A stretch of 64,000 bases of DNA from Planctomycetota bacterium (GTDB lineage Bacteria; Planctomycetota; Planctomycetia; Pirellulales; Pirellulaceae). The position numbers and the translations under genes were made by a program. Numbering within the stretch: position 1 is the first letter of the stretch; each line of letters starts with the position of its first letter. The notes below the pieces were generated by a model, which made no database searches, was not told the DNA's origin, and worked only from the letters and a program-made list of their open reading frames with translations. Positions 17,796-26,917 of this stretch are shown piece after piece. The stretch lies in contig CAUJHS010000049.1 of assembly GCA_963204915.1 (NCBI GenBank), positions 119,905 through 183,904 on the forward strand, given 5' to 3'.

Positions 17796-20147
17796 ATGGA
17801 CCCGATGGAGCCGACGCTGGACAACGCGACCATGTTTTGGGACGCGCTGGCGGAATACGTCCAAACATTTCTTGAAGCTTGGGAGGCGGACCATCAGCCG
17901 CCGCCGTTATCTCAGCACTTGCCGGATGGCCCGCCGGTGCTAAGGCAAATGACCTTGATCGAGTTGATCAAAGTTGATCTTGAATTCCGTTGGAAGAAAA
18001 ACTTTCCCAAGCAAATCGAAGATTACGTCGCCGAATTTCCGGAACTGGCCGGCGAGTGCGGTCCGCCCGCTGATCTGATTTATGAGGAATACCACGTTCG
18101 TCGGTTGGAAGGCGAGACGATTGCGGCGACTGATTATTTTCGTCGCTTTCCCAAACAAGAGAGCCGGTTGCGACGTCTCATGGGCCTGGGCGACCCCATG
18201 GCTTCCACAGCGCTGTTCCCGCGCGGATGCGTGCGAGAACTCCAGGCCGGAGAATCGATTGACGACTTTCTGATTCTTGCGACGCTAGGCAAAGGCTCCT
18301 TCGCCAGCGTTTACTTGGCCCAGCAAAAATCGATGCACCGTCGCGTGGCGCTAAAGGTTTCGGCGGTCAAAGGGCAGGAAGCGAGAACGCTGGCGCAACT
18401 GGATCACAACAACATCGTCCGGGTTTACGACCAGCGCATTCTGTCAGGCGAACATCGTTGTTTGTTGTACATGCAATATGTGGCAGGCGGGACGCTTGCC
18501 GACGTGATTGATCGCGTGCGCCATTTGCCGCTTGCGGAACGCACCGGTTCGCTCCTGTTGCGGGCTGTGGAAGATATCTTGCGGCAACGCGGTGAAAGTC
18601 CAACGGCGGGCTCGTACATCCATAACGAACTCGACGCGGCTAGTTGGCCCTTGGTGGTCTGTCATTTGGGAATGCAGTTAGCCTATGCATTGAACTACGC
18701 CCAAGCGCAAGGCGTTCTGCATCGAGATATCAAACCGGCCAACGTTCTCATGAGCGCCGACGGAGCGCCCATGCTGGCGGACTTCAACATCAGTTTCGCG
18801 TCGCAACTCGAAGGCGCCACGCCTACGGCGTTTTTTGGCGGCAGCTTGGCGTATATGCCGCCCGAACAACTCGAAGCGTGTAATCCAGCGCATTCACGCA
18901 CGCCCGAGGAGTTGGACGGCCGCAGCGATATCTACTCCTTGGGCGTGTTGCTATGGGAGTTGCTCTATGGCAAGCGCCCATATCCCAACGAACAAATGAC
19001 GGCCGACTGGTCCGAAACCTTGACGCAATTTGCTCGGCGCCGGCGCGAGGAGCCGCCGCAACCTCCCGAGCCTTTGAGCCGGGACCCAGTGCATCGGGAG
19101 TTACATGCCGTTTTGGAAAAATGTCTTGCTGCGAACCCGGATGATCGTTTTTTCGACGGAGGCGAATTGGGAAGGCAACTCTGGCTATGCACTCGGCCGC
19201 ACACGCAGATGTTGCTCAAGTCGCCGCACCAGGGCTGGCGCTCCTTTGCCCGGCGCCGTCCCATTCTCACATACATCCTCGCAATTTTAGCGCCGCATTT
19301 GTTTGCGGCGGTATTTAACTTTGGCTACAACAAGACGGTCATCATCGATGTGGTGGCTCGTACGAACCCTCGGGCTGTCGAGACCTTTCACTTTGTTGCC
19401 GCGGCGGTCAACTCACTATGTTTCCCCGGTGGGTTGGCCTTTCTCTTGTGGCTTGTTTGGCCGGTCTATCGAGCACTGGTGCGCACAAACCAGGCTCATG
19501 CAGGGTTGTTTCGCGCGGTGGGCCACGTGCGAAGCGGATTTCTGCGCCGGTTGCCGCACGTATCGCCGACTTCCAAAGCTGCCCCACTGGCGGACGATGT
19601 GGCATTGGCTCGGAATCGTTCGATGCGGTTACCCTATTTCGCCGCGGTGATCGGCATGGGCTTGTGGGTGCTCGCGAGTATCCCCTATACGCTGATTTTG
19701 CCACTCTCGGGGACACAAAAGGTTCACTTCGCGCTATCGTTAATCGTTTGTGGACTGATCGCGGGTGTTTATCCGTTCTTTGGCACCGCTTATGTGGGCG
19801 TGCGCGTGTTCTACCCGGCGTTGCTGTCGGTGTCGGCCGGCGTCCACTACTCCGATAAAGCGCTTAGGCAACTTGTTTGGGAAACTGGCTGGATGTTGTT
19901 GCTGACGGTCGCCGTACCGCTGGTCGGCGGGTTTATGCTCTATGTGGGACAAAAATTCGGCCTACAGAACTTGTTAGTCGATATTTCGCTCGGTTTGCTG
20001 TTTGTCGTGGGGTTGATCGGTATTTTCATTGCCTTTTTCATGTACCAACGTATTCGCGACGATGTCGAGGCCTTGGTTGAGGCGACGCAGCCCTCGGATA
20101 CGCATGCCATCCGCAGCACCTCGGTCATCGGCAAGTCTCCGGTATAA
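17796..20147 (+). CDS. Membrane Ser/Thr protein kinase paired with the ECF sigma factor
   Basis: The 783-residue kinase has an unusual N-terminal domain (about 1-150) followed by a Hanks-type kinase fold: GKGSFA loop 165-170, catalytic Lys187 (VALKVS), HRDIKPAN with Asp311, and a DFN triplet (329-331) in place of DFG. The Mg-binding Asp is kept. After the kinase domain there are about six hydrophobic segments from residue ~485 to the end (RRPILTYILAILAPHLFAAV, GLAFLLWLVWP, GLWVLASIPYTLILPL, LSLIVCGLIAGVYPF, LLLTVAVPLVGGFMLY, LGLLFVVGLIGIFIAFF). This polytopic tail could sense membrane or envelope signals and pass them to the divergent sigma factor. ATG 17796 or 17805 may be the true start; both follow a weak upstream signal. 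Confidence 0.85.
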   Translation: MDPMEPTLDNATMFWDALAEYVQTFLEAWEADHQPPPLSQHLPDGPPVLRQMTLIELIKVDLEFRWKKNFPKQIEDYVAEFPELAGECGPPADLIYEEYHVRRLEGETIAATDYFRRFPKQESRLRRLMGLGDPMASTALFPRGCVRELQAGESIDDFLILATLGKGSFASVYLAQQKSMHRRVALKVSAVKGQEARTLAQLDHNNIVRVYDQRILSGEHRCLLYMQYVAGGTLADVIDRVRHLPLAERTGSLLLRAVEDILRQRGESPTAGSYIHNELDAASWPLVVCHLGMQLAYALNYAQAQGVLHRDIKPANVLMSADGAPMLADFNISFASQLEGATPTAFFGGSLAYMPPEQLEACNPAHSRTPEELDGRSDIYSLGVLLWELLYGKRPYPNEQMTADWSETLTQFARRRREEPPQPPEPLSRDPVHRELHAVLEKCLAANPDDRFFDGGELGRQLWLCTRPHTQMLLKSPHQGWRSFARRRPILTYILAILAPHLFAAVFNFGYNKTVIIDVVARTNPRAVETFHFVAAAVNSLCFPGGLAFLLWLVWPVYRALVRTNQAHAGLFRAVGHVRSGFLRRLPHVSPTSKAAPLADDVALARNRSMRLPYFAAVIGMGLWVLASIPYTLILPLSGTQKVHFALSLIVCGLIAGVYPFFGTAYVGVRVFYPALLSVSAGVHYSDKALRQLVWETGWMLLLTVAVPLVGGFMLYVGQKFGLQNLLVDISLGLLFVVGLIGIFIAFFMYQRIRDDVEALVEATQPSDTHAIRSTSVIGKSPV

Positions 20148-20246
20148 TACCTTGAGCCGCCACGCCACGCGCTGGGTATTGATTCCACCGTACTTCATTG
20201 AGTTTGTCGGGTTCGAATCCGGCGACCAAGTTTGCGCGACCACTCC

Positions 20247-21506
20247 ATGAAACTCCTTTTGCGATTGCTCCTGATTGCGGCGGTTCTTGCGGGTGTTGTT
20301 GCGGCTGCGTATCAACCCGCAATGCGCTATTGGAAAGAACGCAACCGGGTCAAATACCGGCATGCAGAAGTTGCTCGCGGTCGAATCGTGTCAGTTGTCA
20401 ATTCGACGGGGACCATCAAGCCAGTCATATCGGTTTCGATTGGCTCGTTTGTTTCGGGGCCAATCAAGGAGGTTTATGTCGACTTCAACGACCACGTGCA
20501 GAAGGATGAATTGTTGGCCCGAATTGATCCTCGCATTTACGAGGCGAATGTCGCGAGGGACCGTGCCACCCTTGCCACGGCTTTGGCCGAAGTGAACCGG
20601 ACGGAGGCTTTGCGGCAACAAGCCATCAACAACGAAAATCGCGCAAAGGCGCTTCAAGCACGCAACAAAGATTTCATTTCTTCAACGGAAATGGATCAGT
20701 ACAAGTACAACCGGCTTGCCCTCGAGGCGCAAGTCAACCTGGCCAAGGCGGCCGTCGAGCAGGCCGAAGGAAACCTCAGGAACTCAGAAACCAATCTGGA
20801 ATACACTGACATCCGATCGCCCGTGGACGGTATCGTGGTGGAAAGTATGGTCCAGCCGGGGCAAACCCTTGCGGCGTCGTTCCAAACTCCACAACTGTTT
20901 ATACTCGCGCCGGATATGGACAAGAAAATGCATGTTTACGCTTCGGTGGATGAAGCGGATATTGGCATGATTCTCCTGGCGCAGAAGGAAGGCAAACCGG
21001 TGCGATTTACGGTGGATTCCTATCCTGAAGATGTGTTCGAGGGAAAGATCCATCAAGTGCGCCGCAGTTCGACAACCACGAACAACGTTGTGACCTATCC
21101 CGTCGTGGTTGAGGCCCCTAATCCCGAAATGAAGCTGTTTCCCGGCATGACTGCCGATCTTTCCTTCGAAGTCGAGTCGCGCGACGATGTGGTCAAAATT
21201 CCCAATTCGGCGCTGCGGTTTTATCCGGAACGCGAACACGTGCGCGAAGAAGACCGCAAACTGCTCGACGCCACGGAAGGGCCCTCGGATGACGAAGAGT
21301 CGACCACCGATGCAATTCTTCCGGCGGGCGAAAAGGCCAAGGCCAATCGCGCTCGCGCTCGGCGCCATGTTTGGATCGAAGAGGAAGGAAAGCTCCGGGC
21401 GGTTGAAGTGTTTGTTGGCGTGAATGATCACCAGTTTACCGAAATGCGTTCTGGCGCATTGAAGCCCGGCCAGAAGCTCGTCACCGGCATTGAGCCGAAA
21501 ACGTAG
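20247..21506 (+). CDS. MacA/HlyD-like periplasmic adaptor of an ABC exporter
   Basis: The 419-residue protein has an N-terminal membrane anchor (LLLRLLLIAAVLAGVVAAA, about residues 2-21), then the lipoyl/barrel-sandwich domain in two halves (VVNSTGTIKPVISVSIGSF and YTDIRSPVDGIVVESMVQPG), separated by an alpha-hairpin (about 85-160). The beta-barrel and membrane-proximal domains follow. It should sit in the periplasm and bridge the inner-membrane MacB-type permease to TolC. A charged low-complexity insert (about 330-370, EEDRK...DDEES) is unusual. ATG 20247 precedes the membrane anchor. Next is the permease, 70 bases downstream. Confidence 0.88.
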   Translation: MKLLLRLLLIAAVLAGVVAAAYQPAMRYWKERNRVKYRHAEVARGRIVSVVNSTGTIKPVISVSIGSFVSGPIKEVYVDFNDHVQKDELLARIDPRIYEANVARDRATLATALAEVNRTEALRQQAINNENRAKALQARNKDFISSTEMDQYKYNRLALEAQVNLAKAAVEQAEGNLRNSETNLEYTDIRSPVDGIVVESMVQPGQTLAASFQTPQLFILAPDMDKKMHVYASVDEADIGMILLAQKEGKPVRFTVDSYPEDVFEGKIHQVRRSSTTTNNVVTYPVVVEAPNPEMKLFPGMTADLSFEVESRDDVVKIPNSALRFYPEREHVREEDRKLLDATEGPSDDEESTTDAILPAGEKAKANRARARRHVWIEEEGKLRAVEVFVGVNDHQFTEMRSGALKPGQKLVTGIEPKT

Positions 21507-21576
21507 TGACCTACGGGGCTATTGCTTGTGTTAACCCACCCTCCGTCGCATCAAAAACGGACGTGAAACGGCAAAC

Positions 21577-22818
21577 GTGAACGTATTGGTTACCTTGCGT
21601 ATTGCGTTACGCACCCTGCGAAAGAACAAGCTGCGCGCCGGCCTAACGATTCTTGGCGTGGTCATTGGCATCGCTGCAGTCACCACGATGGTGTCTATCG
21701 GTCAAAGCGCTACGGCCCTTGTGCAGTCGCAGTTTCAAGGCCTGGGAACGAATATGATTGTCGTTTTGCCCGGCAGCAATCGCCGCGGCGGTGTACGGCA
21801 GGGGAGTGTCAATACGTTGGTATCGAGCGACTCGGACGCCTTGGTGCGCGAGTGTCCCTCGGTGTTGGCGGCGACCCCGCTTGTGATGGCAGGTGGTCAA
21901 GTGATCTACCGTAATGCGAATTGGAGTCCGCGGGACATGGCGGGCGTTGGTCCGCAGTATTTGACAGTGCGCAATTGGCCGCTGGAACGCGGCGGGTTCT
22001 TTACCGATCGTGATATTCGCTCGGCCGCCAAGGTTTGTGTGTTGGGCCGCACCGTAGTGAATCGCTTGTTTCAAACGTCGAATCCCTTGGGCGAGTCGGT
22101 GCGCATCAACAATATTCCCTTTCGCATCATCGGCGTGCTTGAGGAGAAAGGCGCGAATCTTGTTGGCGAAGATCAAGATAATCTCGTGCTCATTCCTTAC
22201 ACGACCGTGCGCAAACGCATCTATGGCTCCGGGTTTGACGACGTACACGCCATTCTCGCCTCGGCCCGCGCCGACGACTTGATGGATGACGCCGAACATG
22301 AGATCCGCCAATTGCTTTTAGAGCGGCATCGCATTACCCCGGGCGAGCCTGCCGACTTCATGGTGCAAAACACCACAGAAATTCTTGACGCACTAAATAT
22401 TGTGATGGGCGCCATGACGATGATGCTTTCCTCGATCGCCGGTATTTCGCTGGTGGTGGGCGGCGTCGGAATTATGAATATCATGCTCGTGTCCGTCACC
22501 GAGCGGACCCGCGAGATCGGAATTCGTATGGCGGTCGGCGCCCGGTCGGGCGATATCTTGAGACAATTTCTCGTCGAGTCGATCTTGCTTTCCAGCATTG
22601 GCGGCGTGATTGGCTTTTTGCTGGGAATGGCCGCCTCGGCCGGCGCGACGATGGTGATAAACTCGTTCTCGACCAGTGTCCAGTGGCCCGTGGTGATTTC
22701 GCTGCCTGCCGCTGGCGTCGCAATTGTGTTCGCGGCGCTTGTCGGCGTGTTTTTCGGTTATTACCCGGCTCGCCGTGCGAGTCGGCTCGATCCTATTGAA
22801 GCCTTACGGTACGAGTAG
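21577..22818 (+). CDS. MacB-type ABC transporter permease
   Basis: A 413-residue FtsX/MacB-family permease without an ATPase domain: an N-terminal membrane helix (about residues 20-45, LTILGVVIGIAAVTTMVSIG), a large periplasmic domain (about 50-280) and three C-terminal helices (about 290-400) with TREIGIRMAVGARSGDIL, the FtsX coupling-helix signature. In E. coli MacB the ATPase is fused, whereas here it lies separately at 26032-26772 on the other strand. GTG 21577 is the start; no strong ribosome-binding site. It converges with the frameshifted DUF4185 gene, stops nine bases apart. Confidence 0.88.
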   Translation: MNVLVTLRIALRTLRKNKLRAGLTILGVVIGIAAVTTMVSIGQSATALVQSQFQGLGTNMIVVLPGSNRRGGVRQGSVNTLVSSDSDALVRECPSVLAATPLVMAGGQVIYRNANWSPRDMAGVGPQYLTVRNWPLERGGFFTDRDIRSAAKVCVLGRTVVNRLFQTSNPLGESVRINNIPFRIIGVLEEKGANLVGEDQDNLVLIPYTTVRKRIYGSGFDDVHAILASARADDLMDDAEHEIRQLLLERHRITPGEPADFMVQNTTEILDALNIVMGAMTMMLSSIAGISLVVGGVGIMNIMLVSVTERTREIGIRMAVGARSGDILRQFLVESILLSSIGGVIGFLLGMAASAGATMVINSFSTSVQWPVVISLPAAGVAIVFAALVGVFFGYYPARRASRLDPIEALRYE

Positions 22819-22827
22819 CCCACGGTG

Positions 22828-23893
22828 TTATCTGGATGGTTGTGTCCGAACGAGAAACGTTGCTTTCCGCACGCTAAAGGCGTCGTCGCCTGAAAAAACG
22901 AGATATGCCGATCGCCCGTCTTGGCTGATCCAACGCGATGGGAAATCGGCGTGCTCTCCCGGACCAACGTCCCATTGGGGCGTAAAATACGCCGTGGTCC
23001 AGGGCCCCCAAGGTTCTGGTGCGTCATAGACGCCAAAACCGCCGTTAAAGCGAGTGTCGCCGCGGTCGGGTACGCCTCGAGGTTGGGGAATCTGCTGCCA
23101 CCAAAGATATCGTTTGAGACCCGCGTTGTAGGTTATCGCAGACCGCAAGCAACCCTCGGGGTTGACGAACACGCCTTCGCGTTTGGCGATGTCGTTGGTC
23201 CAGGTCGGCTCGCCGCTTGGATTCAAGCCGGCGAAGAACTCCCAATTCTGCTGACGCGTAAGATTCAACCTTGGTGCGCGCAGCAAAACAAAGCGGTCGG
23301 CTGGCGTGTCGGCGTTGGGGCCATCGTGCGAATAAGCGTATACAAATTGATCGCGCGCCTTGATAATCTTTTCCGAAGTTGATAAATCCCAGCAATCCGA
23401 ACTCCGGAAAATGCCAATCGGCGAACGTCCAGGTTTGGGCATGCGTGTTCGACCACGCAAGTTGCGCTGCGCCGCCGCGTTGGTTCGCATGCCCCAACCA
23501 CAGGTAGAGTACGCCGCGAACCGATAGAATGCCCCAACCCTTCTTGCCCTGACGACCATCTCCTGACTGCTCGTCTGGTGAGCGAATGTTCTCGCCCACG
23601 AACGTATCGGGCGAGCCCGTAATGCGTGCAAAACCGCAAATTAGTTTTCGATTGACGTTGGGCGAGAAACCCGTCCCGTCGCCCCAGAAGGTGTAAATTG
23701 CATCGTCGTCGGCCCAGGTCACAGGCCAGTTATCGCCGTCACGAGCGCGCCGCACAATGGTTGCGGCAGACGACCGTTTAATGTCGGCAATCACTGGGCT
23801 TGGCGCGTAAGCCGGTTTGGGGTCGGTTGCTCGCGCAACCGCGCACGCGAGGCAAAAAGACCCAATGAACAGAAGTGCGGATTGCGACGTCAT
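22828..23893 (-). pseudogene. DUF4185 family secreted protein, frameshifted
   Basis: Two open frames together make one DUF4185-like protein of about 354 residues. The first (from ATG 23893) has a signal peptide (LLFIGSFCLACAVARATDP), DGDNWPVTWADDDAIYTFWG and ends its coherent part at FGKDYQGA. The second picks up in another frame with RDQFVYAYSHDGPN and runs to 22828 with the conserved WNEFFAGL-like, GGFGVYDAPEPWGPW and SRWISQDGRSAYLVFSG segments. The break falls in a CG-alternating tract at 23352-23358; adding one CG pair restores GARDQF. It could be loss by slippage, phase variation or a sequence error. Predicted location is outside the cytoplasm; function unknown. Confidence 0.75.
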
Positions 23894-23971
23894 GCTGCAA
23901 GCTTAGACAACGCAGTGCAGCATGCGAAATATGGGACGACGACTCGCGCCGTTGCATTCAATCCTTTCGAC

Positions 23972-25969
23972 TTACGGCGATCGGGGCATTCCCAGCGATG
24001 GCCCGACATTGCGGGGCGGCGGTAGAGCTTCTGGAGTGGGCGTGAATCCCGGCGGCGATAGTGCGGGACCGGGCGGCTCAACGCGCCGGCTGGAGTTGGC
24101 AGTCGGTACGTTCAAATCAAAAAAGTTTTCCGAAGGTTCACCCGTGTTGGGATACATGGGTGGGTTGGGTGTGGGCCGCATACTTTCCGGGTAACAGCGT
24201 TCCGGCCCTAGTCGCCCCAGGGGACCAATCGAACGAAAACGCTCTTCGAAAAAACGGACGCCGTGTGTTTCGAGAATGGTTCCGGTTTCGCGCTCAAGCG
24301 TGGCCAGCGAGGCGTTGTATTGGGCGAGTGTTTGGGCCTCCGCGCTCACGGCGTTGCCCCAGTCGGTGATAGCAAGCAAGAGGTTGAGGAATATCTCGCG
24401 ACTTTCCAGATACTCAGCGCGTTGTTGTTCGAGGTTGACGCGCGCCGCCTCGCGCACTTGGCGAAAGGCCTCATATTGTGCATAGAACTGCGCGACATCG
24501 CGCACCACGATGGCCAATCGATGTGCGGCGCTATGCAAGCCCTGCTGCAGGTTCGCCTGATCGCGAGCGATAAGCAGTTCTTGCCGACGAAGCCCCGCAC
24601 GCTCGGCCCGTAAGCCGAGGGGAACCGAAAAGTTCACTCCTAATGTCCAATCGGTGAATTGTCCGCCATCGCTACGAATGCGGTCGCCGCCGGGCGTCTC
24701 GCCTTCCAGTCCGTTCCACCGATACAACGTGACGGCGTCCAACCTTGGTTGGGCCTGATTCTCTGCGACGATCAAACGCTGCTGGTCGGCTTCGAGAATC
24801 AGTTTCAACTCAATAATGTCCGGCCGATACTGCCCCGACAGTTCCAGGATTCGAAACCAGTCGAACGTGACGCTGTCGGGAAAGGGCGGTGTCGTCGGAA
24901 CGAGTCGCTCCGGTCCCGCTGGCGGCAAGCCCAGTAGATTGCGCAGCGCCGCCTCACGCTGTAAGACATTTGCTTCCGCGGCGATGAGCGTCGCACGGAA
25001 GTTAAACAACGCGACCTGAGTTTGTGCGACGTCGGCGGCTTCGCCGAAACCGGTTTCTAGTCGGGCACGCGCCAGTTCGAATGCAAACTGACCTTGTTCG
25101 ACTTGCTGCCGCCGCGCCCAGGCGTCGGTTCGCGCAAACACCAGGTTCCAATACGCTTCGATCACTCCGCGTACTAATTCCTGGACGCTGTCCTTAAACT
25201 GAAAAAAGGAACGCTCCGTGTCAATGCGCGCCAGTATGATCGGAGCGCGATTCGCTGGCGCGCCCCGCCCCTGCAAAAGGGGTTGGACATACCCCAGCTG
25301 TAACGCCGAGCGCGTTTCCGGATTAAGCGGAAATACGCCTGGGTCAAATCGTGAGGTGTCAGCGTCGATGCGTAGGTTGAGATCGCCCCCCAGGATGTTC
25401 CGCTTGGAAAGGCCTACGTCCAAATCGTGCGTCGTGGTTTGCAAACCTCCTAGGGACACGCCTGCCGGTGCCAGGGGATCGAAGAACGCTTGCGGCGGTT
25501 CCGTGCGTCGAAAGTTGTTGTTCACTTCCAAGCGCGGGTCAAACGTCGCTTTCGCTTCGTCGATGGTCGTGTTCGTAATCGCGGCGTCGTACACAGTGCG
25601 TCCACTAGACGCGGCCGCCACACCGGTCAATACACGAACAATCTCCGAATTGCTCAGCGCGACTCGAATCGCTTCATCGAGAGGAATGCGCCATTCCAGT
25701 GGCCCCTGAGCGGTATCGCGCACCGTGGGCGGTGGAGGAACGTTGGGAAGTGGAACACGGGCGAGCTGCGCAGGATCGCGAATGCGCAGCGACGTCTCCT
25801 CGCCTACGAACTGCCGGATGACGCCTTGCCCCAGGGCCAAGGATCCAACGCCAGGACCTGCCAAACTCACCAGCGCGAAACACAAGAACCCTAACGAACG
25901 AAGTGGTCGGCGCCCGCGCGCATACGCCAGGATGATTCCGCGAAATGGCGCGCCACGACCCCGTTTCAT
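23972..25969 (-). CDS. TolC-family outer-membrane efflux protein
   Basis: A 665-residue outer-membrane factor with a signal-like N-terminus (about residues 20-45, LGFLCFALVSLAGPGVGSLALG) and the TolC repeat structure: long alpha-hairpins (FKDSVQELVRGVIEAYWNLV, LARARLETGFGEAADVAQTQ and the second half from about 450) with short strands between (GVNFSVPLGLR). The N-terminal ~100 and C-terminal ~75 Pro-rich residues exceed ordinary TolC length. It should form the outer-membrane duct for the MacA/MacB partners. ATG 25969 is preferred to TTG 25975. The ATPase gene lies 62 bases upstream in the same direction, indicating a shared transcript. Confidence 0.87.
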   Translation of the reverse strand: MKRGRGAPFRGIILAYARGRRPLRSLGFLCFALVSLAGPGVGSLALGQGVIRQFVGEETSLRIRDPAQLARVPLPNVPPPPTVRDTAQGPLEWRIPLDEAIRVALSNSEIVRVLTGVAAASSGRTVYDAAITNTTIDEAKATFDPRLEVNNNFRRTEPPQAFFDPLAPAGVSLGGLQTTTHDLDVGLSKRNILGGDLNLRIDADTSRFDPGVFPLNPETRSALQLGYVQPLLQGRGAPANRAPIILARIDTERSFFQFKDSVQELVRGVIEAYWNLVFARTDAWARRQQVEQGQFAFELARARLETGFGEAADVAQTQVALFNFRATLIAAEANVLQREAALRNLLGLPPAGPERLVPTTPPFPDSVTFDWFRILELSGQYRPDIIELKLILEADQQRLIVAENQAQPRLDAVTLYRWNGLEGETPGGDRIRSDGGQFTDWTLGVNFSVPLGLRAERAGLRRQELLIARDQANLQQGLHSAAHRLAIVVRDVAQFYAQYEAFRQVREAARVNLEQQRAEYLESREIFLNLLLAITDWGNAVSAEAQTLAQYNASLATLERETGTILETHGVRFFEERFRSIGPLGRLGPERCYPESMRPTPNPPMYPNTGEPSENFFDLNVPTANSSRRVEPPGPALSPPGFTPTPEALPPPRNVGPSLGMPRSP

Positions 25970-26031
25970 GCACAATTTATCGGTCGCGCGTCAAACTCCG
26001 CTTCCGATTATTCCGATAATTGCGGTGCGAA

Positions 26032-26772
26032 TTAAGATTCCGATTCAAACGGTTCCATCGAATGGAGCGATTGGATAGCTTGGTCAAAATCGGTCGTGTC
26101 GGCTACGATTTCACCGTCGCGCAGCACCACGACGCGGCGCGCGTTGCGAGCAACCGCCTGATCGTGGGTTACGAGAATCACGGTTAAGCCGTTTTCCTCG
26201 TTAAGTTGCCGGAACAGCTGAATAATGTCTCGGCTCGTGCGCGTGTCAAGATTTCCGGTCGGTTCGTCGCCCATGAGTATGGCGGGTCGATTGACGAGCG
26301 CGCGAGCAATCGCGACGCGTTGTTGTTGGCCGCCTGAGAGTTGACTTGGCTGGTGGTCCATGCGGTCGGCAAGGCCGACTTGCGCCAGGGCCTCGACCGC
26401 ACGTGTTCTTCGCTCTCGCGCCGAGACTCCGGGCGTATAAAGCAAAGGCAGTTCGACATTCTCCAGCGCGGACGTGCGCGCGAGTAGATTGAAGTTCTGA
26501 AATACAAACCCAATACGGCGATTACGGATTCTCGCGCGTTCGTCGCGTGACAGCGTCGCGACTTCCTCGCCCGCGAGTTGATAGCTACCCGCCGTTGGTC
26601 GATCAAGACACCCCAACGTATTCATGAGGGTCGACTTGCCCGATCCCGAAGGGCCAATCAGCGCGACATATTCACCTTCGTCAATGGTCAAGGTGGCTTG
26701 TTTGAGCGCAACGACCTCGACTTCGCCCAAGCTGTAAACTTTTGACACATCGCGTAGTTCGATTAGCGCCAC
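26032..26772 (-). CDS. MacB/LolD-type ABC transporter ATPase
   Basis: The 246-residue ATPase has Walker A GPSGSGKS (40-47), a Q-loop, signature LSGGQQQR (145-152), Walker B ILMGDEP (165-171) and the D-loop NLDT. The [15 protein letters not shown] start and ENVELPLLY segment place it in the MacB/LolD group. It should energise the separate permease at 21577-22818, since both the ATPase and the permease are required and neither has the other fused. The start is GTG 26772. It is upstream of, and in the same direction as, tolC; the pair is 145 bases after the giant PVC-type gene. Confidence 0.88.
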   Translation of the reverse strand: MALIELRDVSKVYSLGEVEVVALKQATLTIDEGEYVALIGPSGSGKSTLMNTLGCLDRPTAGSYQLAGEEVATLSRDERARIRNRRIGFVFQNFNLLARTSALENVELPLLYTPGVSARERRTRAVEALAQVGLADRMDHQPSQLSGGQQQRVAIARALVNRPAILMGDEPTGNLDTRTSRDIIQLFRQLNEENGLTVILVTHDQAVARNARRVVVLRDGEIVADTTDFDQAIQSLHSMEPFESES

Positions 26773-26917
26773 GCTTCCCTACTTTGAACCGTTTCGCGTT
26801 CATTTCTCTTCAACGTACGTATTCTGAGAACGAGACGCGCGCCGTGGAACGACCCCGCAAGAGGATTTCACATTGTTCGACGTTTCAGCGAACTCAGTTG
26901 GTTTGTGCCCGTACCTA

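Noticed and set aside
23972..25969. TolC gene as part of a type I secretion or RND system
   Set aside because: The adaptor and permease nearby are MacA/MacB-like, and no RND pump or type I ABC exporter gene is present.
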